In this document: in pieces, positions 20,935-30,778 of the stretch
How the letters are laid out: the number at the start of each line of letters is the position of its first letter
Position numbering within the stretch: position 1 is the first letter of the stretch
Program-made: the position numbers and the translations under genes
Notes under the pieces: model-generated
The model's input: only the letters and a program-made list of their open reading frames with translations
What the model was told of the DNA's origin: nothing
The model's database searches: none
NCBI GenBank assembly: GCA_001600355.1
Contig: BCJU01000003.1
Span: 1,864,519-1,928,518 of the forward strand
From: Meira nashicola
Lineage: Eukaryota; Basidiomycota; Exobasidiomycetes; Exobasidiales; Brachybasidiaceae
Length of the DNA: 64,000 nucleotides
Direction: 5' to 3'

Positions 20935-21358
20935 TATGATGAACTGAAAGAAAGGAAAAATGAAAAACAAATTTATGAGTCAGAAGTCGATCCTAAAACG
21001 AAGGCGAGAAATCGAATTGCTTTGATCGATAGGATATCGAATTGCTGCTTTTTGTTGTTGAATTAGGTGCTTCAGATCGAATCGAATACGTACTCTTTTG
21101 GTGAATTAAAGGTTCAAGATAGATGCGATGGTTGATAAAAGGATGAAAGCGCGCGATCTTCTTAATTGCAGCACAGGCATACGTAGACTATATTCAGCCA
21201 ATCAATGCAAGCGGACCAATACGGATTTCCTGACAAGCGCGCGTTTTGCAGAATGGCACCAAATGCTGCACGTGATGATTGAAGTTTAAAAACACGCTTG
21301 ATGTTTAGAAGTGTTGCTTTCTCTCCACCTCTTCTTTGTCAATCATTCTTTACCCACC
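20935..21358. promoter_or_regulatory. Shared COX9/PRP4 divergent promoter region
   Basis: The 424 bp between two divergent start codons must hold both promoters and leaders, including the putative COX9 5'-UTR intron at 20944-21093. No specific factor site is claimed. Confidence 0.5.
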
Positions 21359-22924
21359 ATGGCTGCCATGGATGAGGAAGATGATGGAATGGATGTGGAG
21401 GGTTTTAATACTCTAGTGGCCGATGAATTAAACGAAGGGAGAGATACAGGATTAAGCACATCACTACGAGCAGAACAAGCAGCAGCACTCGAAATCCTAG
21501 ACGCTAGAGCTCGTGGTCGTAAATTGGCTTTGCCAACAGATGATGCAAAAGTACGACAGAGATTACGCAATGAAGGAGAACCTATCACATTGTTTGGAGA
21601 AAGACCACCAGATAGAAGGGAGAGATTGAGAGAAGTTCTTGTCAAACAACAACAAAGACGAGCACAACAAGGAGAGAGCGAAGATGGCGGTGGGATCGAA
21701 AGTGAAGATTCGGAAGAGGGGGAAGAGGAAGAACAAGAAGAAGAATTTTACGCAGAAGGATCACAGGATCTTCTTACTGCTAGACAAAATATTGCCCGCT
21801 TTTCCTTACGAAGAGCAGCCGCTCGCATTCAACACCAAAAAAGACAAACAAGTATACCCCTCCAAAAAATTATCAACACACGTAAGGAAATTTTTGCTCC
21901 TTTGCGAACATTTACTAATCTCGGCTCACAGATCGGTGACACGAGATTCATAAGTATTGTTCGATTCAGTCCCAATGGTCAACTTTTAGCAACCGGTAGT
22001 TGGAGTGGTGGTGTAAAATTGTGGGATATACCAAGCGCAAGAGAGCGTAAAGTAATGCGGGGACATAGTGATAAAGTGGGAGGATTATCATGGCATCCAG
22101 AAGCAACTTTGACCCAAAGCGAAACAACAGTCAATATGGCAACAGGTGCAGCCGATGGCAATATCAATCTTTGGAGTCTGGCGGACGATAGTCCAATTAC
22201 AACCTTATCCGGTCATGCAGCTCGTGTAGCTCGTGTAGAATTCCATCCATGTGGTGCATACATTGCTTCGGCCTCATATGATGGTACTTGGCGGCTATGG
22301 GATGTTAATAAAGCACAAGAGTTACTCATACAAGAAGGTCATTCCAAAGAAGTGTATTCGGTTGCATTTCAAGGTGATGGTGCTCTGTTGGCATCTGGTG
22401 GTTTGGATGCGATTGGACGTGTGTGGGATTTGCGTACTGGAAGAACGGCGATGATTCTTGATGGTCATGCTCGCGAGATCTTATCGATTGATTTTTCAAC
22501 AAGCGGATATACTCTAGCGACGGCATCCGGTGATGATACTGTACGTATTTGGGATTTAAGACAAGCAAAGCAAATGTACTCTATACCAGCACATAAGAGC
22601 AGTTGCACAGACGTAAGATTTTTCAAGAGCAGGAACGAAAGAGTGTCAATCTCTAGTGGCAGCAACGTGATCGATGGCGGTGAAATCGATATGAAAGATA
22701 AGGATGATGAATTGAATGGTGAGATATCTCTACCACATTCTTCATCATTCTTGGCCACAGGAGGCTACGATGGCTACGTTAAGATATGGTCAGCGGATGA
22801 TTGGCAAATCCTACGTTCTATGCATGCCGATAATAAAATTATGAGTGTTGATGTACACCCAGATGGAGATATGCTTGCGAGTGGAGATTGGGGAAGAACG
22901 TTTAAATTGTGGGGAGCGCTTTAA
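21359..22924 (+). CDS. PRP4: U4/U6 snRNP protein Prp4 (PRPF4), WD40
   Basis: Prp4/PRPF4 is a core U4/U6 and tri-snRNP protein needed for spliceosome assembly in the nucleus. The 521-residue product has the SFM motif region at about 50-105 (KVRQRLRNEGEPITLFGE, then RRERLREVLVKQ), an acidic GEEEEQEEE tract, a connecting helix and seven WD40 blades from about 194 (RFISIVRFSPNGQLLATGSWSG) to the C-terminal LASGDWGRTFKLWGAL. The word order and the SFM plus WD40 combination are diagnostic. The open frame begins at a GTG at 21311, but ATG 21359 lies in an excellent context (CCACCATGG) and is chosen. It is a single exon and convergent with RTF2, 137 bp apart. Confidence 0.95.
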   Translation: MAAMDEEDDGMDVEGFNTLVADELNEGRDTGLSTSLRAEQAAALEILDARARGRKLALPTDDAKVRQRLRNEGEPITLFGERPPDRRERLREVLVKQQQRRAQQGESEDGGGIESEDSEEGEEEEQEEEFYAEGSQDLLTARQNIARFSLRRAAARIQHQKRQTSIPLQKIINTRKEIFAPLRTFTNLGSQIGDTRFISIVRFSPNGQLLATGSWSGGVKLWDIPSARERKVMRGHSDKVGGLSWHPEATLTQSETTVNMATGAADGNINLWSLADDSPITTLSGHAARVARVEFHPCGAYIASASYDGTWRLWDVNKAQELLIQEGHSKEVYSVAFQGDGALLASGGLDAIGRVWDLRTGRTAMILDGHAREILSIDFSTSGYTLATASGDDTVRIWDLRQAKQMYSIPAHKSSCTDVRFFKSRNERVSISSGSNVIDGGEIDMKDKDDELNGEISLPHSSSFLATGGYDGYVKIWSADDWQILRSMHADNKIMSVDVHPDGDMLASGDWGRTFKLWGAL

Positions 22925-23061
22925 GGTAAATCAATGTGAGCGAGCACAAACACTGTAAAATAAACATCATGAATTTATTGTAACAACATGTAATTTACTA
23001 CAAATACAGATATAATACACTATAAAATTACAAAAAAGACCGTTCTGGAACAGAGAATCAT

Positions 23062-23934
23062 TTAATGTGCTACTAAATCAGACTTATTAGGCGGCTTCTG
23101 ATCTGCGTGCCGTATCCTCTTGACGTCCTGATCTACTCCAGAGACTGCCTCCTCTTTACGTTTTCGCTTTTCTTCCTTTCTTTGTTTTTTGTCTAAATCT
23201 GTAGTTTCGTTCTTTTTCGCTTTCGCTTCCTTTTTCCTAGCTTGTTCAGCAGCACGATCGTTTTCCATTGAGATCTTCTGCGCTTGTAGTTCAGTTTCGG
23301 ATCCGTTTAAGATGATCACATCCGTGCCAGGAATGATTTCATTCTTGCGGAAGCAGTTTGCAGGGAAAGGTGTGGCACAGATCGGACAGCAGACTGTGTT
23401 TTCTATTTGATCAGTCCCCTCTCTTTGCTCTTTGCTATTATTTGCCAATTGATCGGATATCGTAGCAATCAAACCAGATGAGCTCATCATACAGCCACAT
23501 TGTCTAATGTAAATGAAGCGATGTCTTCCATTCATTTCCCTTTGATTTAGTGGACAGATAAATGGAGCTGGTATATCTTCATCCTGTTCACTTTTCTTTG
23601 TTGAATTTTTGCATGCTGGATTCTCTGTCGGTCTGAGTGTTTGAACATCTTTCACTCCTCGTATATGTCCTGCAATTCGATCAGCCTTTTTACCTACATC
23701 AGATTCTCCTTGAGAGTCAGCTTTGGAGATGAGGTATTTGAGAATGCTATCTTTGTTGTAAAGATTTCCTATTCGGTCTGCTGCAATAGGAATTCGAAGA
23801 GGTTGGTGTGATAGTGAACATGTTGTCGCTCGTACTTTTGCCAATATAGCCGGATCTACTTTCGCATCACTTCCATCGTTGCGTACTTTCACTATATCGA
23901 GTCTCTTGACGATTGTACCTCCATCGTTACCCAT
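23062..23934 (-). CDS. RTF2: Replication termination factor 2 (Rtf2), RING-like
   Basis: Rtf2 works with PCNA-dependent processes at stalled replication forks and, in some eukaryotes, affects splicing. The 290-residue product begins MGNDGGTIVKRLDIVK, the conserved N-terminal start of the family, followed by a first RING-like half (TTCSLSHQPLRIPI, GNLYNKDSILKYL, about 36-68) and a second half with PFICPLNQREMNGRHRF, RQCGCMMSSSGL and CPICATPFPANCF (about 125-200). The C-terminus is a Lys/Glu-rich basic tail, probably nuclear-targeting. ATG 23934 is the start. The promoter side, shared with DNM1, has an ACGCGT box at 24076-24081. Confidence 0.93.
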   Translation of the reverse strand: MGNDGGTIVKRLDIVKVRNDGSDAKVDPAILAKVRATTCSLSHQPLRIPIAADRIGNLYNKDSILKYLISKADSQGESDVGKKADRIAGHIRGVKDVQTLRPTENPACKNSTKKSEQDEDIPAPFICPLNQREMNGRHRFIYIRQCGCMMSSSGLIATISDQLANNSKEQREGTDQIENTVCCPICATPFPANCFRKNEIIPGTDVIILNGSETELQAQKISMENDRAAEQARKKEAKAKKNETTDLDKKQRKEEKRKRKEEAVSGVDQDVKRIRHADQKPPNKSDLVAH

Positions 23935-24502
23935 TATGACTAACCCACCTTCTCATGAGGTGAAAGTTTAATGTCACAAAGTGAACAATAGTAACATTTC
24001 AAGCTTACCCTGCATATTCAAATATTCCTACACACGTGTTAGAAATGCACTGCACAGGTTACATTTGCCGGTAAAACGCGTTCGCTAAGAAAATGGGCCC
24101 AGGGAAGAAGGCGCGCTAAAGTGGTGCGGAGCAGCTGTTCATGTAGTACTGCTATTTGAATGCTCAAAAAACAACACTTGGGCGAAGCGGCCCTGCGTCA
24201 AAGCCGTGCAATTACGCCTGCCTTTAAAAGTTGCAAAACACACAGACACACATGCGTCAAAATACATGGCTGATTGTAAGGAGGATATGTGGATTGAACT
24301 TCATTTCTCATCTTCACCATCTTGATCTTCTTTTCAGAAAGACAAAAAAAAGGTCACCCAAGGCATAACTCATTTTCTTTTTGCCTGCTTCTCTTGAACT
24401 CACGCTTCATTTCACCATTCCAAGGTGAGAGCACATTTCGTGCTGATCGAGTAAAGAAGGTGCTATCTCCATATCCCTATAAAAGTAAACAAATCTAGCA
24501 AG
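23935..24502. promoter_or_regulatory. RTF2/DNM1 divergent promoter region
   Basis: The 568 bp between divergent starts hold one ACGCGT (24076-24081) and a GGCGCGC word near 24111 on the RTF2 side, plus a CT-rich leader before DNM1. No ORF is supported. Confidence 0.5.
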
Positions 24503-26866
24503 ATGGATACCGACCTAATTAAAGTTGTCAATAAACTGCAAGAGACCTTCAGTGCAGTTGGAGGTGATCAAGTTGATCTGCCACAATGTGTAGTCGTTGG
24601 AAGTCAATCGAGCGGAAAGAGTAGTGTGCTGGAAACCATTGTTGGAAAAGATTTCCTTCCACGTGGAAGTGGTATCGTCACACGTCGTCCACTCGTCCTT
24701 CAACTTGTTCATACACCCGTTGGTACTACTATGCCACGTACAACATCTCTAGAAAATACACAAGATCGACAACCAACATACACAGAATATGGCGAATTCT
24801 TGCATTTAGACAAAAGATTTACCGATTTCGATGAGGTCAAACGTGAAATTGAAAACGAAACCTTCCGTGTTGCCGGTCAGAACAAAGGTGTCAGCAAATT
24901 GCCTATCCATCTCAAAATTTTCAGTCCACACGTATTAAATTTAACACTTGTAGATTTGCCTGGTTTGACAAAAATCCCTGTAGGTGATCAACCTTCAGAT
25001 ATTGAACGTCAAATTCACAGCCTCGTTACAAGTTACATCTCTAAACCGAATTGCATCATTATCGCTGTCAGCCCTGCAAATGTAGATTTGGCAAATTCCG
25101 ATTCGCTCAAATTGGCGCGCGCAATTGATCCGCAAGGAAGAAGAACGATTGGTGTTTTGACGAAATTGGATTTGATGGATAATGGCACGCATGCACTTGA
25201 TATCCTTACCGGTCGCGTATATCCGCTCAAATTGGGCTTCATTGGCGTTGTGAACCGTTCACAACAAGATATTAATGGTAATAAATCCATGTTGGCCGCA
25301 CGGAAGGCTGAAGAGGACTTTTTCAATAATCACGCAGCCTATCGCAATATCGCACATCGATGTGGTACGAAGTATCTTGCAAAGACGTTGAATCAAGTTT
25401 TGTTGGCACATATCAAAGACCGCTTGCCGGATATGAAAGCTCGCTTACAAACACTGATGACCCAAACACAACAAGAATTGGCAAGCTTTGGTGATACCGC
25501 ACTAATGGGTGAGACGCACAGAGGATCGCTTGTTCTAAAATTGATGACCCAATTTGCCAGAGATTTCGTGAATTCGATCGACGGTAAGACTTTGGAGGCA
25601 TCAACAAAGGAACTGTGCGGTGGAGCAAGAATTTATTTCATCTTCAACGATGTTTTTGGAAGCGCATTGGAAGGTATCAACCCAACACAAAACCTACAAA
25701 CACAGGATATTCGAACTGCGATCCGAAACAGTACAGGACCCCGACCAAGTTTGTTTGTACCTGAACAAGCATTCGAGCTTCTGATCAAGCCACAAATCAA
25801 GCTGCTCGAACCTCCAAGTTTACGTTGTGTTGAATTGGTATACGAAGAATTGATGAAGATCTGCCACAATTGCACGAGCTCAGAACTTCAACGCTTCCCA
25901 AGGCTGCATTCGCAAATTATTGAAGTAGTCTCTGAGTTGCTACGTGAACGTCTTGGTCCGACATCAGATTACGTGCAAAGCTTAATCGCAATTCAAGCAG
26001 CATATATCAACACAAACCACCCAGCCTTTGTTCAAGATTCTGCAAATATCGCACGTCAGACACGTGAGGGACACCAAAGACATGGACCTGCGTTGCTCAA
26101 AGGACCTAGAAGTCGACGTGGCTCGATGGATTCAGACGAATACAGCGGAGCAAAGGTGGTGGAAGAAGATGAAGATGATAGCGGTTTCAAAGAGACCAAT
26201 AGATCTTTAGCTGTGAATGGAAACTCTTATACAAAAGCTAACGGTAGATCAGAGAATCATTCAAAAGCTGCAAGCAATGGACGAAACACGAATGCAGCTT
26301 CTGTGCCTATGCAACAAACAGCAAGCGGTTCCCGAACTTCGCAAGAGACTGGGAAAGATTCATTCTTGACGTACTTCTTTGGAGGAGCGAATGGCTTACC
26401 TGGCACGACAACTAACACCACTGCTGCTGGCTTGGGTCAACGATCAAGTCTGTTCGCTGATTCTAAGCAAAATGATATTATCGCTCAAGGAAGTACGGCC
26501 GCATACAGTATGCGCAGTTTGGAGAAACACTTAGAAGCAACGCCCCTTACATCTGATGAACTGACATTGACAGATCGTGAAGTGCTGGAAACATCGTTAA
26601 TCAGAAGCTTGATCGGATCATACTTTGGTATCGTACGACAAAGTATTCAAGATCTCATACCAAAAGCTGTTATGCATTTATTGGTAGACAATTGCAGAGA
26701 ATCGATTCAAAATAGACTTGTTTCAACTTTATTCAAAGATTCACTCTTTGATACTTTATTGGAAGAAGATCCTGCTTTGACAGGAGAGCGTAAACGTGTT
26801 GCGTCCTTACTTGATGCTTATCGCAAGGCGTTCGAGGTACTATCAGAGGTCAATTTCCGTCCTTGA
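24503..26866 (+). CDS. DNM1: Dynamin-related GTPase Dnm1/Drp1 (mitochondrial and peroxisomal fission)
   Basis: Dnm1 assembles into helices that constrict mitochondria and peroxisomes. The 787-residue product has the G1 loop GSQSSGKSS (33-41), G2 region GIVTRRPLVLQL, G3 DLPG near 151, G4 TKLD near 219, the middle/stalk region to about 500, a variable B-insert rich in Ser, Asn and Gly (about 510-655), and a GED at about 690-787 ending in YRKAFEVLSEV. I compared it with Vps1: the AGQNKGVSKLPI, SPANVDLANS and YPLKLGFIGVVNRSQQDI words are the Dnm1/Drp1 forms, so Vps1 is unlikely. ATG 24503 has context AGCAAGATGG. It is a single exon. Confidence 0.93.
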   Translation: MDTDLIKVVNKLQETFSAVGGDQVDLPQCVVVGSQSSGKSSVLETIVGKDFLPRGSGIVTRRPLVLQLVHTPVGTTMPRTTSLENTQDRQPTYTEYGEFLHLDKRFTDFDEVKREIENETFRVAGQNKGVSKLPIHLKIFSPHVLNLTLVDLPGLTKIPVGDQPSDIERQIHSLVTSYISKPNCIIIAVSPANVDLANSDSLKLARAIDPQGRRTIGVLTKLDLMDNGTHALDILTGRVYPLKLGFIGVVNRSQQDINGNKSMLAARKAEEDFFNNHAAYRNIAHRCGTKYLAKTLNQVLLAHIKDRLPDMKARLQTLMTQTQQELASFGDTALMGETHRGSLVLKLMTQFARDFVNSIDGKTLEASTKELCGGARIYFIFNDVFGSALEGINPTQNLQTQDIRTAIRNSTGPRPSLFVPEQAFELLIKPQIKLLEPPSLRCVELVYEELMKICHNCTSSELQRFPRLHSQIIEVVSELLRERLGPTSDYVQSLIAIQAAYINTNHPAFVQDSANIARQTREGHQRHGPALLKGPRSRRGSMDSDEYSGAKVVEEDEDDSGFKETNRSLAVNGNSYTKANGRSENHSKAASNGRNTNAASVPMQQTASGSRTSQETGKDSFLTYFFGGANGLPGTTTNTTAAGLGQRSSLFADSKQNDIIAQGSTAAYSMRSLEKHLEATPLTSDELTLTDREVLETSLIRSLIGSYFGIVRQSIQDLIPKAVMHLLVDNCRESIQNRLVSTLFKDSLFDTLLEEDPALTGERKRVASLLDAYRKAFEVLSEVNFRP

Positions 26867-27290
26867 GAGAAGAAAGGGATTCAAGTCGTTAAGAAAAATA
26901 ATTGTCACCACTCGATCTAATCATTACAATACACATATATCACTCCTCTTCTCATCATTTTGTGCACATTTGTCCTGCATTCTTTCATATCATACGACTC
27001 TTTATTCGTTATTCTGTTATTCTTAGATTTTTGTGTTGTAAACAATCCTTGTTTTATATTCTTCATTCATATGACAACCGTACTTTTTTGTGACTGTCCA
27101 TTTCTTTTGAGAGTTGTGTCGCGTGCGGAATAGACTATTCTAGACTATAAGAAAACGAAATTTGGTGGAGTACAGACGCGTTAGAAGTAAAAGTGCAATA
27201 AACTCATTCCTTAAATCCGATTTGAGTGGTACTTTTAAACACTTGCTCTTTGACGGCCATCATCTCGTTCTTCAAAAAGCAAAGCGATTG
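26867..27290. other. Region between DNM1 and the CCCH gene
   Basis: It contains the 3' flank of DNM1 and the leader of the next gene. The reading frame of that gene extends back to GTG 27162, but those codons look like leader. Nothing else is seen. Confidence 0.6.
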
Positions 27291-29084
27291 ATGTCATCAG
27301 ATGAGCAGGCAGCGCTGTTAGCGCAAATACAAGCACTGAGTGGTGCAATAGATCAAAGACGTTCGACAGTTTCAGGAAGAGGAGCAAGTACGGCGACATC
27401 GAGAGGATACTATGGCAGAGGAGGTTATCAATCCTCGTATCGTGGTGGAAGGGGAAGAGGAAGCTACAATGTCCAACCAAGCCATCATAATTCACAATTT
27501 TCCAGTAGGCATAGAAGTCTGGTTTTATCAGGAAGACCTACAAGCACGACAGAAAACGAAGGGAAATCTGTGGATAGCGTAAATGCAAGCGCAACAGATG
27601 AAGCAGGACATGATGGTTGGGTAAAGAGAAAATCGACACACAACATGAGTTTGGTAAGTTCGAAAACGTTTGAAAAGACAGAACCTGCTCGTTTAGCAGC
27701 AATTGCAGCAACTCAGTCAGCAAAGGAAGCGACAAAAAATGCAAAAGCAGATGCACGAGCTTCAAAATCAAATTCATCTCGTTCAAAAGCGAGAGGATCA
27801 ATACGAAGAGGTGATAATATGGGAGAAGTAATCATTGATGGAGTTATCTTTGAGTTTGATGAAAGTGGTACAAAGTTGGTGAAAAAAGCTGATCAATCAG
27901 CGTCACAATCAACTAATAATGATGAAGTAACAAAAGTAGAAGATGAGGCAACACAGACGACCGAATCATCATCCGCAACGCCACTTCGAACTTCTGTGAA
28001 TGGGCAACAATTTATAAGAACCAAGACTGGAAACCTTATTAGTCAAGCTTTACTGGATCAAAGAAAGGAGAACAAGAGAAACAGTGAGAAGTTAAAGAAG
28101 CTTGATCAAATTGGTAAAGAGATCGCAGAGAGACAATTATTACGTGGAGGTGGTGGATCGCGTGGTCGAGGAAGAGGGGGATCAAAGATGCTCTCAGCAC
28201 GAAAGAAGACCCTGTGTGCTCACTTCAATAAGACTGGCCAATGTAAGAACGGACTTTCGTGTCCATACAAACATGAGCCCTCAAAGCTTGCTATATGCCC
28301 TCGAATTTTGCGACCGAATGGATGCCCCTTACCAAGCGGGACTTGCCCGCTCTCACATGAGTCCAAACCTGAAAGGATTCCTCATTGCGTGCACTATCTA
28401 TCTACCGCAGGAAATTGCCGTAATGGTGAATCTTGTGCATACATTCACCCTTCTTCAGATGTTCATCTGACGAATGAGAGTCAAATTTGTGTAGATTTCA
28501 CCGATTTCGGATGGTGTCAAAAAGGAGCAAATTGCGATCAAAGACATACGTGGGATTGTCCGGAATTCTTACGAAAAGGAAAATGTGACCGGAGAGGATG
28601 CAAATTAATGCATGTCGTTCGAAGTTCAAATGTAGGCCAGGATGGAAAATCAGGCACCAGACAATTGGACGATGATGATCTTTTTGTACGGGACGATGAT
28701 GCTCATTTGCATGGAGATGATGCGTCTGATCATAGTGCAGAAGCACAAGCAGAAGACCGTCATTCTGATGCAGACCAGAAAGGCAAACGAAAGAGAGCTT
28801 CTCGACTTCATGAGCAAGATCTAGTGGATGAGGACGGTGTAAGCGAGAATGAGGAAGATGTTGAGCACGGTTTGACCTTCAAAACGAAAAAGACTAAATT
28901 ATTCAGCGGTCAAGACGACTTTATCTCTTTTGACGATATGGATGGAGAAGAAGATGCGGAAGAAGAGGGTCTAGAAGATGAGAAGGAAGCGGGATCTGAA
29001 GAGAATGATAGTGAAATAGAGTCAGTTCATAGCAGCCTGGCAGAAGGGAGCTCTGAGGAGGAGGACGAGGAGGAAACGGACTAA
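27291..29084 (+). CDS. Five-finger CCCH zinc-finger protein (ZC3H3-like)
   Basis: The 597-residue product has an N-terminal Gln/Ala-rich start, an RGG patch at about 38-62 (RGYYGRGGY, RGGRGRGSY), a Gly/Arg patch near 287 (GGGGSRGRGRGG), and five closely spaced CCCH fingers at about 305-443: CAHFNKTGQCKNGLSCPYKH, CPRI to CPLSH, CVHYLSTAGNCRNGESC, CVDFTDFGWCQKGANC and CPEFLRKGKCDRRGCKLMH. The C-terminal 150 residues are very acidic. The array of five fingers resembles ZC3H3 and CPSF30-type proteins that bind RNA in mRNA 3'-end processing and export, so an RNA-binding nuclear role is inferred. I chose ATG 27291 rather than the in-frame GTG at 27162. It is convergent with RVS161. Confidence 0.8.
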   Translation: MSSDEQAALLAQIQALSGAIDQRRSTVSGRGASTATSRGYYGRGGYQSSYRGGRGRGSYNVQPSHHNSQFSSRHRSLVLSGRPTSTTENEGKSVDSVNASATDEAGHDGWVKRKSTHNMSLVSSKTFEKTEPARLAAIAATQSAKEATKNAKADARASKSNSSRSKARGSIRRGDNMGEVIIDGVIFEFDESGTKLVKKADQSASQSTNNDEVTKVEDEATQTTESSSATPLRTSVNGQQFIRTKTGNLISQALLDQRKENKRNSEKLKKLDQIGKEIAERQLLRGGGGSRGRGRGGSKMLSARKKTLCAHFNKTGQCKNGLSCPYKHEPSKLAICPRILRPNGCPLPSGTCPLSHESKPERIPHCVHYLSTAGNCRNGESCAYIHPSSDVHLTNESQICVDFTDFGWCQKGANCDQRHTWDCPEFLRKGKCDRRGCKLMHVVRSSNVGQDGKSGTRQLDDDDLFVRDDDAHLHGDDASDHSAEAQAEDRHSDADQKGKRKRASRLHEQDLVDEDGVSENEEDVEHGLTFKTKKTKLFSGQDDFISFDDMDGEEDAEEEGLEDEKEAGSEENDSEIESVHSSLAEGSSEEEDEEETD

Positions 29085-29201
29085 TCTCATCATATTTGTA
29101 TCTTTACACTGTATATTAATCAATGCGACAAATGACATAACTTCATCGAACATCACATGTATTGCAAAGTAAAGAAAACAACCACACATGCTTAACATTA
29201 A

Positions 29202-29993
29202 TCACTTCTCCGGTAGCCCGCAAATCGATAGTTCCTTCATCTCCTGTAGAACACCTTCCACCTGAGCATCCAATTGTCCATCAGCATATTCCTCGCGAAC
29301 ACCATCTGCAAAGTATCGTTGAACGCCTCCTAGCTTCTCGTATCCTTCTTCTGCAAATCTAGCTTGCATGCGTACCATTGCTTCAAAGGATGGATTTAGG
29401 TATGGGATACGCAAATCGAGTAATTGCGGTAGTTCTTCCATCAATTGTGCATTCATAGCTTCATAGATCGCCTTTGCATCTTCAAGCTCTTTTTCAGCTC
29501 TTGGCAATTTGCTTGGATCATCGGAAGGTTTATCGATTAATTTTCTGTGTCGTGTTCGGGCTGCATCGTAATCGAGCAATTTCTTATTCCTTTTTTCGAT
29601 AGTTTTATTGATTTCGGGGAAATAGCTGCACAATTTTCCAATCGGTTCCAAAACTGTAGCACGATAAGGAGCATCTAGTTCTCTTGCCGTTCTTGCATCT
29701 AATTCATCAACTGCTCTTTTATATGCATTTGCAGCCATTGCAGCTTCTGATGAATCATTGTAAAATCCATCAACAGTTTCGGCAATTCGAGTTTGTGATG
29801 ATGCTAAAGAACGAATTGAGTCTAGATATGCTTTGGCTTCTTTTTGTAATGCTAAAGATTCTTTTTCTAATTGTTTATATCGTACCGTCTCATCTTGAAA
29901 TTCCGAATCAATCGTCTTGTCTACTTGTCCAGTCTTTTGCATAATCGTCGTTCCCGCCCGATTAATGGACTTCTTAAATCCACCCCAAGACAT
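29202..29993 (-). CDS. RVS161: BAR-domain protein Rvs161 (amphiphysin-like)
   Basis: Rvs161/Hob3 forms a heterodimer with Rvs167 that bends membranes at endocytic sites and is linked to actin patches and cell fusion. The 263-residue product starts MSWGGFKKSINRAGTTIMQKTG, the family signature, and is one BAR domain (helices over about 20-230) with no SH3, as expected for Rvs161 rather than Rvs167. Length equals the yeast family (about 265). The frame continues three codons upstream (MHI), but ATG 29993 gives the conserved MSW start. Convergent with the CCCH gene, with 117 bp between stops. Confidence 0.95.
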   Translation of the reverse strand: MSWGGFKKSINRAGTTIMQKTGQVDKTIDSEFQDETVRYKQLEKESLALQKEAKAYLDSIRSLASSQTRIAETVDGFYNDSSEAAMAANAYKRAVDELDARTARELDAPYRATVLEPIGKLCSYFPEINKTIEKRNKKLLDYDAARTRHRKLIDKPSDDPSKLPRAEKELEDAKAIYEAMNAQLMEELPQLLDLRIPYLNPSFEAMVRMQARFAEEGYEKLGGVQRYFADGVREEYADGQLDAQVEGVLQEMKELSICGLPEK

Positions 29994-30778
29994 GATGTGC
30001 AATTATCAATCACTTTAGAGATGAGAGCGAATGAGAAGATCTGCTAAGAAGCAATGCTGAATCAAAGTCGGATAGGCGAGGATGATTTGGTCAAACGTAA
30101 AGGCCAGGATGAGGAGATGATTGCATGCACACGAACTCACGCTTAAGCCAACTATAGGTACTCCATTCGGATTTCCTATTCCTTTTAAGTTGCCTTACGG
30201 TTAGAACTGCTTAAGTTTGTCTGTGCCTGATCATACGCCTTACACGCAGGCTGTGCACCCACTACACGGTGTCTTGGGCAAAAGCGGTGCTTAACAATAA
30301 TTATTTGCCCGCTTTTAATATTGCATTGATCTGTCTGCCTGGCTATGCTTCTATTGCTTTAGAAGCATAGCCAGATCAGCTGGCAAGGCAAGAAGAGCCT
30401 TGACGCGCGTGTGTGTGTATGTGCTTTTTTCGGCAACATACGAGAAGGAGCATCAGGAGTATCGGCTCAATCTCACAAGGTCGACAAGCTAATGCAGAGC
30501 TCGAAAAGTAACACTTCTAATGTAGTCTACATGTGTAGATGGGCTCGCCTTCCCGTTCGTTTTGACATTGTGTTTGTACACACATAAAAGCTACTCAGGC
30601 TAGTCTGTGCGTGTGCATTTGGAATGTTTGATTCAAACACGATTTTTAAACATGCTGTCAAAAAGCCACAGAGCAAAAAAGTTAAAGAACTTATCGATGA
30701 GATGCACAATCTTCTTAATCAATTTTACCTTTTCGACCATCACAAAACATAAACTAACAAATCAATTAAATCAGTGTG
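29994..30778. promoter_or_regulatory. RVS161/PMT4 divergent intergenic region
   Basis: This 785-bp region carries two promoters. It contains a 15-bp perfect hairpin at 30339-30374 and a short GTGTGTGTATGTG run near 30408. No ORF is supported. Confidence 0.5.
30339..30374. repeat. Perfect 15-bp inverted repeat with 6-nt loop
   Basis: The left arm CTGGCTATGCTTCTA (30339-30353) and right arm TAGAAGCATAGCCAG (30360-30374) are exact reverse complements around the loop TTGCTT. Confidence 0.95.

Noticed and set aside
24503..26866. Vps1 as identity of the dynamin-like gene
   Set aside because: SPANVDLANS, YPLKLGFIGVVNRSQQDI and the B-insert match Dnm1/Drp1 better than Vps1.
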